A program made the position numbers and the translations under genes. The notes beneath the pieces are model-generated. The model was not told the origin of the DNA, did not search any database, and saw only the letters and a list, made by a program, of their open reading frames with translations. From Rhizobium lentis (lineage in GTDB: Bacteria > Pseudomonadota > Alphaproteobacteria > Rhizobiales > Rhizobiaceae): a DNA stretch of 64,000 nt. The stretch covers positions 2,629,001 through 2,693,000 of the forward strand of contig NZ_CP071454.1 in assembly GCF_017352135.1 (NCBI RefSeq). The letters are read 5' to 3'. Shown piece after piece: positions 21,066 through 30,110 of this stretch (positions are counted from its first letter, which is position 1; each line of letters opens with the position of its first letter).

Positions 21066-22261
21066 TCGATCTGATGCCGACCAGCGAGGAACAGGCGGCG
21101 GCGATCGTTCGCGCACATGCGGAGGTGAACCGGCCGCTCGCCGTCTGTGGCGGAGATACGCGCTCGGGTTTCGGCAATGCCGTTGTCGCCGAAGATAGGC
21201 TGCGATCGACCAGGCTTTCCGGCATCGTCGCCTACAATTCCGGCGAGATGGTCATGACAGCCCGCTCGGGTACGCCGCTTGCCGAGGTCGAGGCGGCGCT
21301 GTCCGAAAGCGGCCAGATGCTCGCCTTCGAACCGATGGATCATCGCCCGGTCATGCGCAGGTCGGGCGAGCCGACGATCGGCGGCGTCTTCGCCGCCAAT
21401 GTTTCCGGCCCGCGCCGCCTCATTGCGGGTGCTGCTCGCGACAGCCTGCTCGGCGTGCGCTTCGTCAACGGCAAGGGCGAGATCATCAAGGCCGGGGGCC
21501 GGGTGATGAAGAATGTCACCGGCCTCGATCTCGTCAAACTGATCGCCGGCTCGTACGGCACGCTGGGTTTCCTCACCGAAGTCACTTTCCGGGTGCCGCC
21601 GCGCCCGAAGACCGAGCGGACCGTGGTTCTCTCCGGACTGAACGATGCCGAGGCGGCCAATGCCATGGCGGCGGCGATGGCGCTGCCGGTCGAGGTCTCG
21701 GGAGCCGCACATCTGCCTTTGACGGTGACGTGGAAATTCCTCGCCGGCAAGCTGCCGGAAGGCGAGGCGACGGTTCTGCGTATCGAGGGCCTGCCAGGCT
21801 CGGTCGACGTGCGCGTCGAAAAGCTTGCAGCGGCGATGTCTGCGTTTGCGACCGTCACCAGACTGGAGCAGCCGGAAAGCCGCAGGCTCTGGCAGGAGAT
21901 CCGCGACGTACTGCCTTACGCCGACGGCACCCTTCGGCCGGTCTGGCGCGTCTCGGTTGCCCCCGGCACCGGTCATCAGCTAGTCGCCGCGCTCCGCCTC
22001 GAAGCAGGAGTCGATGCCTTCTACGACTGGCAGGGCGGCCTCGTCTGGATGAGGATGGAGGCCGGCCCCGAAGCCGATCTGGTCCGCCGTTACATCAAGG
22101 CGCTCGGCGGTGGTCACGCGACGCTGATCCGGGCATCCGCTGAGGCGAGGGCGGTTACATCAGCTTTCCATCCCGAGCCCGAGGCGGTGGCGATGCTGTC
22201 GCGGCGGGTAAAGGAGAAGTTCGATCCGGCGGGGATTTTCAATCCGGGGAAGATGGGGTGA
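21062..22261 (+). CDS. glcE: Glycolate oxidase subunit GlcE
   Basis: Second FAD-binding subunit of glycolate oxidase, 399 residues. It has a shortened FAD_binding_4 domain: PLAVCGGDTRSGFGNA, DHRPVMRRSGEPTIGGVFAA, then the FAD-contacting GGRVMKNVTGLDLVK near 145-160. The C-terminus FNPGKMG is the usual ending. The start codon overlaps the glcD stop by 4 bases, showing translational coupling. A palindromic repeat element separates it from glcF, giving a 259 bp gap in an otherwise tight operon. Confidence 0.95.
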   Translation: MIDLMPTSEEQAAAIVRAHAEVNRPLAVCGGDTRSGFGNAVVAEDRLRSTRLSGIVAYNSGEMVMTARSGTPLAEVEAALSESGQMLAFEPMDHRPVMRRSGEPTIGGVFAANVSGPRRLIAGAARDSLLGVRFVNGKGEIIKAGGRVMKNVTGLDLVKLIAGSYGTLGFLTEVTFRVPPRPKTERTVVLSGLNDAEAANAMAAAMALPVEVSGAAHLPLTVTWKFLAGKLPEGEATVLRIEGLPGSVDVRVEKLAAAMSAFATVTRLEQPESRRLWQEIRDVLPYADGTLRPVWRVSVAPGTGHQLVAALRLEAGVDAFYDWQGGLVWMRMEAGPEADLVRRYIKALGGGHATLIRASAEARAVTSAFHPEPEAVAMLSRRVKEKFDPAGIFNPGKMG

Positions 22262-22284
22262 GAAGATGAGTTTGCGCGTGAGCC

Positions 22285-22487
22285 ACCCCCCTCTGTCCTG
22301 CCGGACATCTCCTCTACAAGGGGGCAGATCGGCAAGAGGTTGGACCATCGCTCTCTCGCCGTCGCGTCGGAGTTGCAGTGTCCGAGTTGTTTGGGGAAGC
22401 CATCGCCCCCATACGATCTCTGTGGGGGTCCGAAGGACGGGTCGAGACCTGTGGCTCGACTCCGGGTCCGGCAGGACGGAGGGGGGT
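22285..22487. repeat. Degenerate inverted-repeat element between glcE and glcF
   Basis: The left end (22285-22305) and right end (22467-22487) are 21-base inverted repeats with one mismatch, beginning ACCCCCCTCTG. The left arm continues CATCTCCTCTACAAGGGGGC then AGATCGGC, clearly related to the arm of the perfect element at 32761-32946. The right side lacks the matching inner part, so this copy is decayed. It also carries a 41-base segment (22428-22468) shared with 30111-30150. Without it, glcE and glcF would be nearly adjacent. Confidence 0.85.
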
Positions 22488-22520
22488 GCCCCGGGCACCG
22501 CGCCTCGGAGGCTCCGCTAG

Positions 22521-23831
22521 ATGCAAACCAACTTCACCCCCGCCCAGCTCGCCGATCCCCATGTCGCCGAATCCGAGCAGATCCTGCGCAAGTGTGTGCA
22601 TTGCGGCTTCTGCACCGCCACCTGTCCCACCTATGTGACGCTCGGCAACGAACTCGACAGCCCGCGCGGCCGCATCTATCTGATCAAGGACATGCTGGAA
22701 AACGGCCGCGCCGCCGATGCCGAGGTCGTTACCCATATCGACCGCTGTCTCTCCTGCCTTGCCTGCGTCACCACCTGTCCTTCGGGCGTCGACTACATGC
22801 ATCTGGTCGATCACGCCCGCGCCCATATCGAAAAGACCTACAGGCGGCCGTTCATGAACCGGCTGACGCGCGCCATCCTTGCCGCTGTGCTGCCCTATCC
22901 CGGCCGTTTCCGCCTGGCGCTCAATCTCGCCCGCCTCGGTCGGCCCTTTGCCGGCCTGATGCGGGGGGCGGCGCTGAAACCCTTCGCCGCCATGCTGGCG
23001 CTGGCACCGCGCCGCATCCCCGCGGCTTCGGCTTTCGCAAAACCCGGCAGCTACCGGCCGGAGGGGGAACGGCGCGGCCGGGTGGCGATCCTTTCCGGCT
23101 GCGCCCAGCCGGTGCTCGATCCCGGCATCAACGCGGCGGCGATCCGGCTGCTGACGCGGCTTGGCATCGAGGTCGTGGCGCCGGAAGGCGAGGTCTGCTG
23201 CGGATCGCTGGTGCACCACATGGGCCGCGCCGAACAGGCGCTGGCGAGCGCCCGGACCAATGTCGATATCTGGACGCGTGAGATCGAAGGGCAGGGGCTC
23301 GATGCGATCATCATCACCGCCTCGGGCTGCGGCACGACCATCAAGGATTACGGCCATATGCTGCGCCTCGATCCCGCCTATGCCGCAAAGGCGGCCAAGG
23401 TCTCGGCGCTGGCAAAGGACATCACCGAATATCTGGCGACCCTCGACCTTCCGGCCCATATGCCGAGGGGCATCACGGTCGCCTACCATTCCGCCTGCTC
23501 GATGCAGCACGGCCAGCGCATCACGCTTGCGCCGAAGCAATTGCTGAAAGCAGCGGGCTTCACCGTGCGCGATCCGGCTGAGGGCCATCTCTGCTGCGGC
23601 TCGGCCGGCACCTACAACATCATGCAGCCGGAGATCGCGGCTGCGCTGAAGGTGCGCAAGGTCAAGAACATCGAAGCCACCAAGGCCGATATCATCGCCA
23701 CCGGCAATATAGGCTGCATTACCCAGATCGCCACCGGCACCGAGATCCCGATCCTGCATACGGTCGAGCTTCTCGACTGGGCCTATGGCGGCACTATGCC
23801 GGAAAAATTAACGGGTTTGCCGTTAGGCTGA
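22521..23831 (+). CDS. glcF: Glycolate oxidase iron-sulfur subunit GlcF
   Basis: Iron-sulfur subunit that moves electrons from GlcDE toward the quinone pool, 436 residues. Two 4Fe-4S ferredoxin motifs are intact: CVHCGFCTATCP near 25-36 and CLSCLACVTTCP near 76-87. Two CCG domains follow, marked by EVCCGSLVHH and HLCCGSAGTYN. GGAG sits about 10 bases upstream of the ATG. It completes the glcDEF operon after the inserted repeat element; no glcG or glcB is adjacent. Confidence 0.96.
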   Translation: MQTNFTPAQLADPHVAESEQILRKCVHCGFCTATCPTYVTLGNELDSPRGRIYLIKDMLENGRAADAEVVTHIDRCLSCLACVTTCPSGVDYMHLVDHARAHIEKTYRRPFMNRLTRAILAAVLPYPGRFRLALNLARLGRPFAGLMRGAALKPFAAMLALAPRRIPAASAFAKPGSYRPEGERRGRVAILSGCAQPVLDPGINAAAIRLLTRLGIEVVAPEGEVCCGSLVHHMGRAEQALASARTNVDIWTREIEGQGLDAIIITASGCGTTIKDYGHMLRLDPAYAAKAAKVSALAKDITEYLATLDLPAHMPRGITVAYHSACSMQHGQRITLAPKQLLKAAGFTVRDPAEGHLCCGSAGTYNIMQPEIAAALKVRKVKNIEATKADIIATGNIGCITQIATGTEIPILHTVELLDWAYGGTMPEKLTGLPLG

Positions 23832-23875
23832 AGAAAATGCAGCCGGTCCGTCCGGCCGCTTCGGGAGGTTGGACG

Positions 23876-24316
23876 ATGTGGCGGGGAATGATTGTATTTG
23901 CGGGACTGCTCTGTGCGGCAGGCGCGGCCCATGCCGATAGCCGCCTGTTCTGTTCGGCCGATGACGCGCAGGCGCGCTTCACCCTCGAAAGCGGCTTCGC
24001 AAGCGATGCCGGCCACAGGCTCAGCCATTTCCGCGGTGCCCTGATCGTCAAGGATCCCGCGCAGGCGCCGGCCTTCGCAAAACGTGTGTTCGAATCGCAG
24101 CATCTGAGCAATCACTGGTCGCGCGATGGCGAGCTGCTCCTGGAAGTCTTCGACGGCGGTGGTGATGATACTGGCGGCGCGACACTGGATCTGGTGGTTG
24201 TTGCCGGCACGCGTGGCAAGCCGGCGGCGAATTTCAGCGGCACCTATTCCCTGACGATCGAAGGCGGCAGCAAACCTTATGCCGCCGAGGGCAAGGTCAG
24301 CTGCGGCATGAAATAG
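23876..24316 (+). CDS. Hypothetical secreted protein
   Basis: A 146-residue protein with a Sec signal peptide: MWRGMIVFAGLLCAAGAAHA with probable cleavage after AHA. The mature part has two Cys (SRLFCSADDA and VSCGMK at the very end) that could form a disulfide joining the two ends. No catalytic motif is seen and I do not know the family. The ATG at 23876 has GGGAGG eight bases upstream and is preferred over 23837. It is 44 bp behind glcF and may be read with it. It is convergent with the outer membrane protein gene. Confidence 0.75.
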   Translation: MWRGMIVFAGLLCAAGAAHADSRLFCSADDAQARFTLESGFASDAGHRLSHFRGALIVKDPAQAPAFAKRVFESQHLSNHWSRDGELLLEVFDGGGDDTGGATLDLVVVAGTRGKPAANFSGTYSLTIEGGSKPYAAEGKVSCGMK

Positions 24317-24346
24317 CGCATAACGCCGCAGCTGAATTTCAATTCA

Positions 24347-25021
24347 TTACCAGTGGAAGGATACGCCGACGTTGACGGCGTTGGTGAAGATGTCGGTCTT
24401 CAGCCGGTCGCCGCTGTCGATCGGAACGTCGACGCGCGAATAGGTACCCTTGTATTCGACGAAGGTCGACCAGCGTTCGGTCACCTTGAAGTCGACGCCG
24501 GCCTGGGCCTGCAGGGTCACGCCGCCGAATTCATAAGCCCAGGTCTTGCCCTCCGGGCGAATCACTTCGACATGCGGAATGTTGACGCCGATGCCGGCGC
24601 CGAGATAGGGCGTCCAGCGGCGGCTCGGATCCTGGAAGCGGTAGAGACCGTTCACAGTGAGCAGGTTCAGGCCGTCGGTGAATTCGAAATGCGACCAACC
24701 AGCCTCTGCGAGGGTGTCGTCGTCCGCATAGACCTTGTCATGGGTAAAATCGAGCGAGATACCCCAGTTCGGCTTGTTGAAGTTTTCCAGCCACCAGGTA
24801 ACGCGAGCGCCGTAATAGGGCGGGGCACCGAAGGATTTGCCTTCCCAGCCGGCGGTGAAATGCGTGCCGTCCGAGACGTCGACGCCGCTGTGCGGCGCAG
24901 TCTGATAGCCGCCGTAGATGGAGAATTCCAGATCCTCCGCCGAGGCGGAGGCAGCTGAACAGATTGTAAAAAGCGCGATGCCCGCAAGCAGGGAGGCGGA
25001 GGAACGCAGCGCATATGTCAT
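24347..25021 (-). CDS. lpxQ: Outer membrane beta-barrel, candidate lipid A oxidase LpxQ
   Basis: A 224-residue protein with a signal peptide (LLAGIALFTICSAASASA) and alternating hydrophobic strands typical of a small beta-barrel, ending in ...VNVGVSFHW with the terminal aromatic residue needed for outer membrane insertion. Length and rhizobial context fit LpxQ, the R. etli enzyme that oxidises the proximal glucosamine of lipid A to 2-aminogluconate. I base the name on resemblance of size, signal and topology and on memory of the family, not on a search. If not LpxQ it is an OmpW- or OprF-like small porin-fold protein. Confidence 0.62.
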   Translation of the reverse strand: MTYALRSSASLLAGIALFTICSAASASAEDLEFSIYGGYQTAPHSGVDVSDGTHFTAGWEGKSFGAPPYYGARVTWWLENFNKPNWGISLDFTHDKVYADDDTLAEAGWSHFEFTDGLNLLTVNGLYRFQDPSRRWTPYLGAGIGVNIPHVEVIRPEGKTWAYEFGGVTLQAQAGVDFKVTERWSTFVEYKGTYSRVDVPIDSGDRLKTDIFTNAVNVGVSFHW

Positions 25022-25144
25022 TGAATAGCCCCGATATTACAAAATATGTCCACTCTGCGGCAGCTGTGCCAGTTTTCGGCCGCAAAGTCTAACCAAAACG
25101 AGAGACGCGTCAAAATGCGCCTTCCGATTTTCTGCAAGTGTTGC

Positions 25145-25837
25145 TCAGCCGCCGAACATCGTGCGCAGCACGTCGATGCCTCTGTCCTCGAACGCCACCT
25201 TGCCCTGCTTGTTGCCGGGACCGATGACGATCACCTTGGTGCCGACGGCGGCGCGATCATAAAGATGCATCACGTCCGCGTTCATCATGCGGATGCAGCC
25301 GGAAGACATGTTGAGGCCGATCGTCCAGGGCTGATTGGTGCCGTGGATGCGGAAGATGGTGTCGCGCCCGCCCTGATAGAGGTACATGGCGCGGGCGCCG
25401 AGCGGATTGTCCTCGCCGCCTTCCTGGAAAGCGGGAATGATGTGGCCCTTGGCTGCTTCGCGGCGGCGCATTTCGGCCGGCGGCGTCCAGCTCGGCCATT
25501 CGGCCTTGCGGCCGATCTTGACGATGCCGGACCAGCCGAAGCCGTCACGGCCGACGCCGATGCCGTAGCGGGTGGCGCGGTTGTTGCCCTCGACGAGGTA
25601 GAGATACTTGTTGTTGGTATCGATGATGATGGTGCCGGCCGCTTCCGTCGTCACCAGGCGCACCTTCTTGCGCTTGAACTGCGGCTTCACATATTTCGGC
25701 ATCTGCGCCACGCGCACGATCTGCGCCGGGCGCCGCGCCGGGTCGGAACCCGAGCCGGCAGGCGCAGCAAAGGCTGACGTGGACATCAAGGACAGGACGA
25801 GCCCGGCCGCCGCCAAACCCGACATCAATTTGATCAT
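25145..25837 (-). CDS. L,D-transpeptidase (YkuD domain)
   Basis: A 230-residue periplasmic enzyme expected to make 3-3 peptidoglycan crosslinks or attach proteins to peptidoglycan. A signal peptide (LMSGLAAAGLVLSLMSTSAF) is followed by a basic linker (QFKRKKVRL). The YkuD domain starts TIIIDTNNKYLYL and has the active site IHGTNQPW then SSGCIRMMN, giving the His and catalytic Cys. GAGGGGA lies upstream of the ATG. The next gene upstream on the same strand is a paralogue, 135 bp away. Confidence 0.93.
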   Translation of the reverse strand: MIKLMSGLAAAGLVLSLMSTSAFAAPAGSGSDPARRPAQIVRVAQMPKYVKPQFKRKKVRLVTTEAAGTIIIDTNNKYLYLVEGNNRATRYGIGVGRDGFGWSGIVKIGRKAEWPSWTPPAEMRRREAAKGHIIPAFQEGGEDNPLGARAMYLYQGGRDTIFRIHGTNQPWTIGLNMSSGCIRMMNADVMHLYDRAAVGTKVIVIGPGNKQGKVAFEDRGIDVLRTMFGG

Positions 25838-25972
25838 GATCGATTCCCCTCAAGCAACTCCGGCCGAAGCTACATGATCTTCTGCCCGATTCAAGATCGG
25901 TATGGCCTGATAAAGCAATTTTAAAGAGTGGAGCCGCGTGTTCTTGCCGCTTCCAGACTATAGGATGTGCCG

Positions 25973-26722
25973 TTACATGACGATGACGCGGGTTCCGACG
26001 TTGACCCGTTCGTAAAGATCGACGACGTCCTCATTGCGCAGTCGGATGCAGCCGGAAGAAACGGCGCTGCCGATCGACCAGGGTGCATTGGTGCCATGGA
26101 TGCGGTAGAGCGTCGAGCCGAGATACATGGCGCGCGCGCCGAGCGGGTTTTCCGGGCCGCCGTCCATGCGCGCCGGCAGGTAATGGCCCTTGGCGGCCTC
26201 GCGGCTGATCATCTCGGAAGGCGGCGTCCAGTCCGGCCATTCGGTCTTGCGGGTGATCTTGTGGACGCCTGCCCATTCAAAGCCCGGCTTGCCGACGCCG
26301 ACACCGTAGCGTCGCGCCCTGCCGCCCTCCGTCACCAGATAGAGGAAGCGGTTGTTGGTGTCGATGACGATCGTTCCGGGCTTTTCCGTGGTGTCGTAAT
26401 CGACCATCTGCGGCAGATATTGCGGCTCGATCGGATGGCGGATAGCCGGTATGCCGGGATTGATCGCAGACACGGTCTGCAGCGCCGGCTGCGGCGCCGG
26501 GCGGATGGCGCGGCGCTGGAAAAGGCCGCGCTGCTGCGGCTGGACGACCGGGCGCTGGTAGACGACGGGACGAACCTTGCCGCCGCTCAGCTGGTTGATC
26601 CATGGCGCGGTCAGATCGGGGCTCAGCACGACCGGCGGGCGGGTAGCGTAGCGGTCGTCGGCATTGGCGGCCGTGGAGAAAGCACCGAACAGTGCTGCGG
26701 CAAGAACAAGCTGTTTCATCAT
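25973..26722 (-). CDS. L,D-transpeptidase (YkuD domain), paralogue
   Basis: A 249-residue paralogue of the neighbouring transpeptidase. Signal peptide MMKQLVLAAALFGAFSTAA, then about 90 residues of Arg/Gln/Pro-rich linker (YQRPVVQPQQRGLFQRRAIR), then the YkuD domain TIVIDTNNRFLYLV with active site YRIHGTNAPW and SSGCIRLRN. The start at 26722 (double ATG) has GAGAG upstream; the frame continuing to 26791 is not signal-like. The two genes share domain layout and several stretches (EAAKGH, NPLGARAMYL), so they are a tandem duplication. Confidence 0.93.
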   Translation of the reverse strand: MMKQLVLAAALFGAFSTAANADDRYATRPPVVLSPDLTAPWINQLSGGKVRPVVYQRPVVQPQQRGLFQRRAIRPAPQPALQTVSAINPGIPAIRHPIEPQYLPQMVDYDTTEKPGTIVIDTNNRFLYLVTEGGRARRYGVGVGKPGFEWAGVHKITRKTEWPDWTPPSEMISREAAKGHYLPARMDGGPENPLGARAMYLGSTLYRIHGTNAPWSIGSAVSSGCIRLRNEDVVDLYERVNVGTRVIVM

Positions 26723-26931
26723 CGGACGGACTCTCAACAAATGGCCGAAAATGGACTGGCGGGGACTATCCACCCGCCGAAACGCTGCCACCCTATCCGC
26801 CAGCGAATGGTAAAGATCGATTCATGAAAAGCCGACCGACCGGATAAACTTTTCGTCAGGGTTACCGTTCGGTTTGGAAAGACAGTTTGCAAATGGTAAA
26901 GCCGGAATCACGACCGGAGAACGAACGGATC

Positions 26932-27561
26932 ATGAGCGCGACTGGGATTATCATCGGCGAGGATGGCAGGAGCCGCTGCCACTGGCACGCCAATCTACCC
27001 GATTATCTCAGATATCATGACGAGGAATGGGGCCGCCCCGTGACGAACGATATCCGTCTCTTCGAGAAGATTTGCCTCGAAGGCTTCCAGTCCGGCCTTT
27101 CCTGGCTAACCATCCTGCGCAAGCGGGAGAATTTTCGCGCCGCGTTTGCCGGTTTCGATTTCGAGAAGGTTGCCCTCTTTGGCGAAAAGGATGTAGCCCG
27201 CTGCCTTGCCGATGCCGGCATCATTCGCCATCGCGGCAAGATCGTTTCCACGATCAACAATGCCAAGCGCGCAATCGAAATTCGCGACGAATTCGGCTCG
27301 CTCGCCCATTATTTCTGGCGCCACGAACCCGGCCATAACGAGCGGCCGGCGGTGGTCGACCGTGACCATCTCCTCGCCAACCCGACGACGCCGACATCGG
27401 TCATCATTTCGAAGGATCTGAAGAAACGCGGCTGGACCTTTGTCGGCCCGACCACAGTTTATGCCTTCATGCAGGCGATGGGCCTCGTCAACGATCATCT
27501 GGAGGGCTGCTTCTGTCGGCCCGAGGTCGAGGCGATGCGCGCTGTGCTGGTCCGACCATGA
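26932..27561 (+). CDS. tag: DNA-3-methyladenine glycosylase I
   Basis: Tag excises 3-methyladenine from alkylated DNA (base-excision repair). The protein is 209 residues from the ATG at 26932; earlier ATGs at 26887 and 26893 are possible. Family landmarks are CHWHANLPDYLRYHDEEWG near the N-terminus, SGLSWLTILRKRENF, and the C-terminal GPTTVYAFMQAMGLVNDH with the zinc ligands (Cys and His near the N-terminus; His and Cys in HLEGCFCR). Its stop overlaps the next gene start (ATGA), so the two are co-translated. Confidence 0.94.
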   Translation: MSATGIIIGEDGRSRCHWHANLPDYLRYHDEEWGRPVTNDIRLFEKICLEGFQSGLSWLTILRKRENFRAAFAGFDFEKVALFGEKDVARCLADAGIIRHRGKIVSTINNAKRAIEIRDEFGSLAHYFWRHEPGHNERPAVVDRDHLLANPTTPTSVIISKDLKKRGWTFVGPTTVYAFMQAMGLVNDHLEGCFCRPEVEAMRAVLVRP

Positions 27562-28064
27562 AAGATCTGTCCGTGAAAATAGTGATCGCTGCCCTTGTCC
27601 TGTCCTTCCTGCCGGCCATTGCCATGGCGCAGACGCCGCAGCTTGATCCCGGCGAGAAGCTGGAGAAGCTGCAGTTCCCGGCCGTTACCATGCAGCTCAA
27701 GGGATGGACGAAATTCGGCAATAGCCACGTCTATACGCTGCCGGTGCGCGCCGGTCAGCACGTCAAGATCAGCTTTTCCACCAAGAGCAAGTTTGCCTTC
27801 CTGGCGATCTTCGACCTGTCGAAACCCGATGACGAGGCTTTCTTCGGCACCGATGAGGACGGCATGAGCTATCAGGCGACGGTGAAGGAAAACGCCACCT
27901 GGCTGCTGCGTCCCTATTACTCCAAGGTCTCGCCGCGCCGCGGCCTCGGCGCTCCCTTCAGCATCCTGATCGAGCCGTTGGCTGCCGCCCCGCAGCAGCC
28001 GCAGCCGCAGGCCGAGCCGGAACGCCCGTCGCTGTTTCCGAAGGCGCCCCCTAAGCCGAAATGA
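27558..28064 (+). CDS. Hypothetical secreted protein coupled to tag
   Basis: A 168-residue protein with a signal peptide (KIVIAALVLSFLPAIAMAQ) and a compact mature domain of about 115 residues (VYTLPVRAGQHVKISFSTKS and FLAIFDLSKPDDEAFFGTDE), which reads like a beta-sandwich of the bacterial pre-peptidase or PPC type. It ends in a Pro/Gln/Glu-rich tail (PQQPQPQAEPERPS). No enzyme motif. It begins inside the stop codon of tag and ends 3 bp before the convergent HAD gene. Function unknown; an envelope role is inferred from the signal peptide alone. Confidence 0.75.
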   Translation: MKDLSVKIVIAALVLSFLPAIAMAQTPQLDPGEKLEKLQFPAVTMQLKGWTKFGNSHVYTLPVRAGQHVKISFSTKSKFAFLAIFDLSKPDDEAFFGTDEDGMSYQATVKENATWLLRPYYSKVSPRRGLGAPFSILIEPLAAAPQQPQPQAEPERPSLFPKAPPKPK

Positions 28065-28067
28065 GCT

Positions 28068-28772
28068 CTATGCGAGCCGGTCGATCAGCTCGCGCAACTC
28101 GCCGAGATGGCCAATCTTGCGGAATCGCGGCGCCTCCGTCGGCTCGTCCACATGTTCCAGCACCCAGGTGAGTTCGTGCGGCACGAAGACGCCGTAGCTG
28201 CCGGCCGCGATTGCCGGCACGATATCCGACTTCAGCGAGTTGCCGACCATCATCGCCCGCTCCGGTCCGTCACCGACCTTGGCAAAGATGCGCCGATAGG
28301 TGACGGCCGTCTTGTCGGAAACGATCTCGACCGCATCGAAGAAGTCGCCGAGCCCGGATTGGGCAAGTTTGCGCTCCTGGTCGAAGAGATCGCCCTTGGT
28401 GATCATGACCAGCAGATATTTGCCGGCGAGCGCCTCCAGCGTCTCGTGCGCATGTGGCATGGTCTCGACCGGATGGCTGAGAAGGTCTCGGCCGGTATCG
28501 AGGATCTTGGCGATGACGCTGGCCGGCACCTTACCCTCGGTGATCTCGATCGCCGTCTCGATCATCGACAGCGTGAAGCCCTTGATGCCGAAGCCGTAAT
28601 GGCGAAGGTTGCGTTTCTCGGCCTCCAACAGCCGCTCGGAAATCTTCGGGCCCTCGGCGAAATCGGCAAGAAGCCTGGTGAAATGGGCTTCCGTCAGTCG
28701 ATAATATTGTTCGTTCTGCCAAAGCGTGTCGTCGGCATCGAAGCCGATCGTCGTCAGTGCTCGCGTTGTCAC
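28068..28772 (-). CDS. HAD family hydrolase
   Basis: A 234-residue haloacid dehalogenase superfamily phosphatase. Motif I is GFDADDTLWQNE near 9-20 (nucleophile and acid Asp pair), motif II is LVMITKGD near 125, and motif IV is MMVGNSLKSDI near 180. A helical cap lies between motifs I and II. The GTG start at 28772 has AGAGG seven bases upstream. The substrate is not predictable. It is divergent from an aldo/keto reductase gene, with 232 bp between that shows nothing recognisable. Confidence 0.88.
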   Translation of the reverse strand: MTTRALTTIGFDADDTLWQNEQYYRLTEAHFTRLLADFAEGPKISERLLEAEKRNLRHYGFGIKGFTLSMIETAIEITEGKVPASVIAKILDTGRDLLSHPVETMPHAHETLEALAGKYLLVMITKGDLFDQERKLAQSGLGDFFDAVEIVSDKTAVTYRRIFAKVGDGPERAMMVGNSLKSDIVPAIAAGSYGVFVPHELTWVLEHVDEPTEAPRFRKIGHLGELRELIDRLA

Positions 28773-29004
28773 ATCAGCACCTCTTGAACTATGGCCGGGA
28801 ATCTATCGGCCGCGTGTGTCGAGACAAGGGCGTTCGCTTCCGACAAGACTCAGCGTTGAAAAGCGCCGCCGTCGCACTACATCGAAGTGGCCTCACCCAA
28901 CAGCCAGCCACGGCTGTGCCTGTCGCGCGCAGGCCAATAATCAAAAAATGAAGTTCTTGAGTTCGCAAGTCCCTCTTGCGGCAGACACAAAGGAATTTTC
29001 GACC

Positions 29005-30054
29005 ATGCGTTACAATCAACTCGGAAATACGGGACTTTTCGTCTCGGAAATCTGCCTGGGCACGATGACCTTCGGCGAAGCCAAAGAAGGCAGCATGTGG
29101 GGCGCCATCGCCGATGTCGACCAGAATGCCGCTGACCGGATCGTCGAGCGCTCGCTTGCAGCAGGCGTCAATTTCATCGACACGGCCGACGTCTATTCAT
29201 CCGGCGAGTCCGAAAGGCTGCTCGGCCAGGCGCTGAAGAACCTCGACGTCCCGCGCAAGGATGTCGTCATTGCCACCAAGGTCTATGGCGTTATGGGCGA
29301 CAAGCCGAACGACCGCGGCGCCTCGCGCGGCCATATCATGGATTCGGTGGAGGCGAGCCTCAAACGCCTGCAGACCGATCATATCGACCTCTATCAGATC
29401 CACGGGACAGACACGGTGACGCCGATCGAGGAGACGCTACGCGCCTTCGACGACCTCGTTTCACGTGGCCTGGTGCGCTATATCGGCGTCTCCAACTGGC
29501 AGGCCTGGCGTATTTCCAAGGCGCTCGGCCTCTCCGAACGCCGCGGCTTCGCTCGCTTCGAAACGGTGCAGGCCTATTATTCCATCGCCGGCCGTGATCT
29601 CGAACGGGACATCGTGCCGATGATGCAGGAGGAGAGGCTCGGCTTGATGGTGTGGTCGCCCCTCGCCGGCGGCCTGCTCTCCGGCAAATATGGTCCGGGC
29701 GCGCCCGGCAACGGCGAGGGCCGCCGCGCCAATTTCGACTTCCCGCCGGTCGACAAGGACAGGGCCTGGGCCTGCGTCGCCGTCATGCGCGAGGTCGCTG
29801 AAAAGCACGGCGTCAGCGTCGCCACCGTGGCACTCGCCTATATCCTCGCAAAGCCTTTCGTCACCTCGGTCATCATCGGCGCCAAGCGGGTCGACCAGCT
29901 CGACCAGAACCTTGCCGCCGTCAGGCTGAAGCTTGACGACGGCGATATGCAGAGGCTCGACGAGGTGAGCGCGCTGGCTCCTGAATATCCGGGCTGGATG
30001 CTGGCAAGGCAGGGAGCCGGCCGACGCCCGGCCGATTTCGAGCCGAAGGACTGA
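29005..30054 (+). CDS. Aldo/keto reductase
   Basis: A 349-residue NADPH-dependent oxidoreductase of the AKR superfamily with the TIM-barrel tetrad visible: Asp in FIDTADVYSSG (with the catalytic Tyr), Lys in VIATKVYG, and His in LYQIHGTD. The cofactor loop near the end reads SVIIGAKRVDQLDQNL. The ATG at 29005 (MRYNQLGNTGLFVSEICLGT) matches family starts and has AAAGGAA upstream; the long extension back to 28726 is discarded. The closest E. coli types are YajO or Tas. Substrate unknown. Confidence 0.92.
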   Translation: MRYNQLGNTGLFVSEICLGTMTFGEAKEGSMWGAIADVDQNAADRIVERSLAAGVNFIDTADVYSSGESERLLGQALKNLDVPRKDVVIATKVYGVMGDKPNDRGASRGHIMDSVEASLKRLQTDHIDLYQIHGTDTVTPIEETLRAFDDLVSRGLVRYIGVSNWQAWRISKALGLSERRGFARFETVQAYYSIAGRDLERDIVPMMQEERLGLMVWSPLAGGLLSGKYGPGAPGNGEGRRANFDFPPVDKDRAWACVAVMREVAEKHGVSVATVALAYILAKPFVTSVIIGAKRVDQLDQNLAAVRLKLDDGDMQRLDEVSALAPEYPGWMLARQGAGRRPADFEPKD

Positions 30055-30110
30055 GATCGGCGGCATCGCGCCACCGGCTGCTTCGTGCGGATACCTGCCC
30101 TTCAGCGGCG

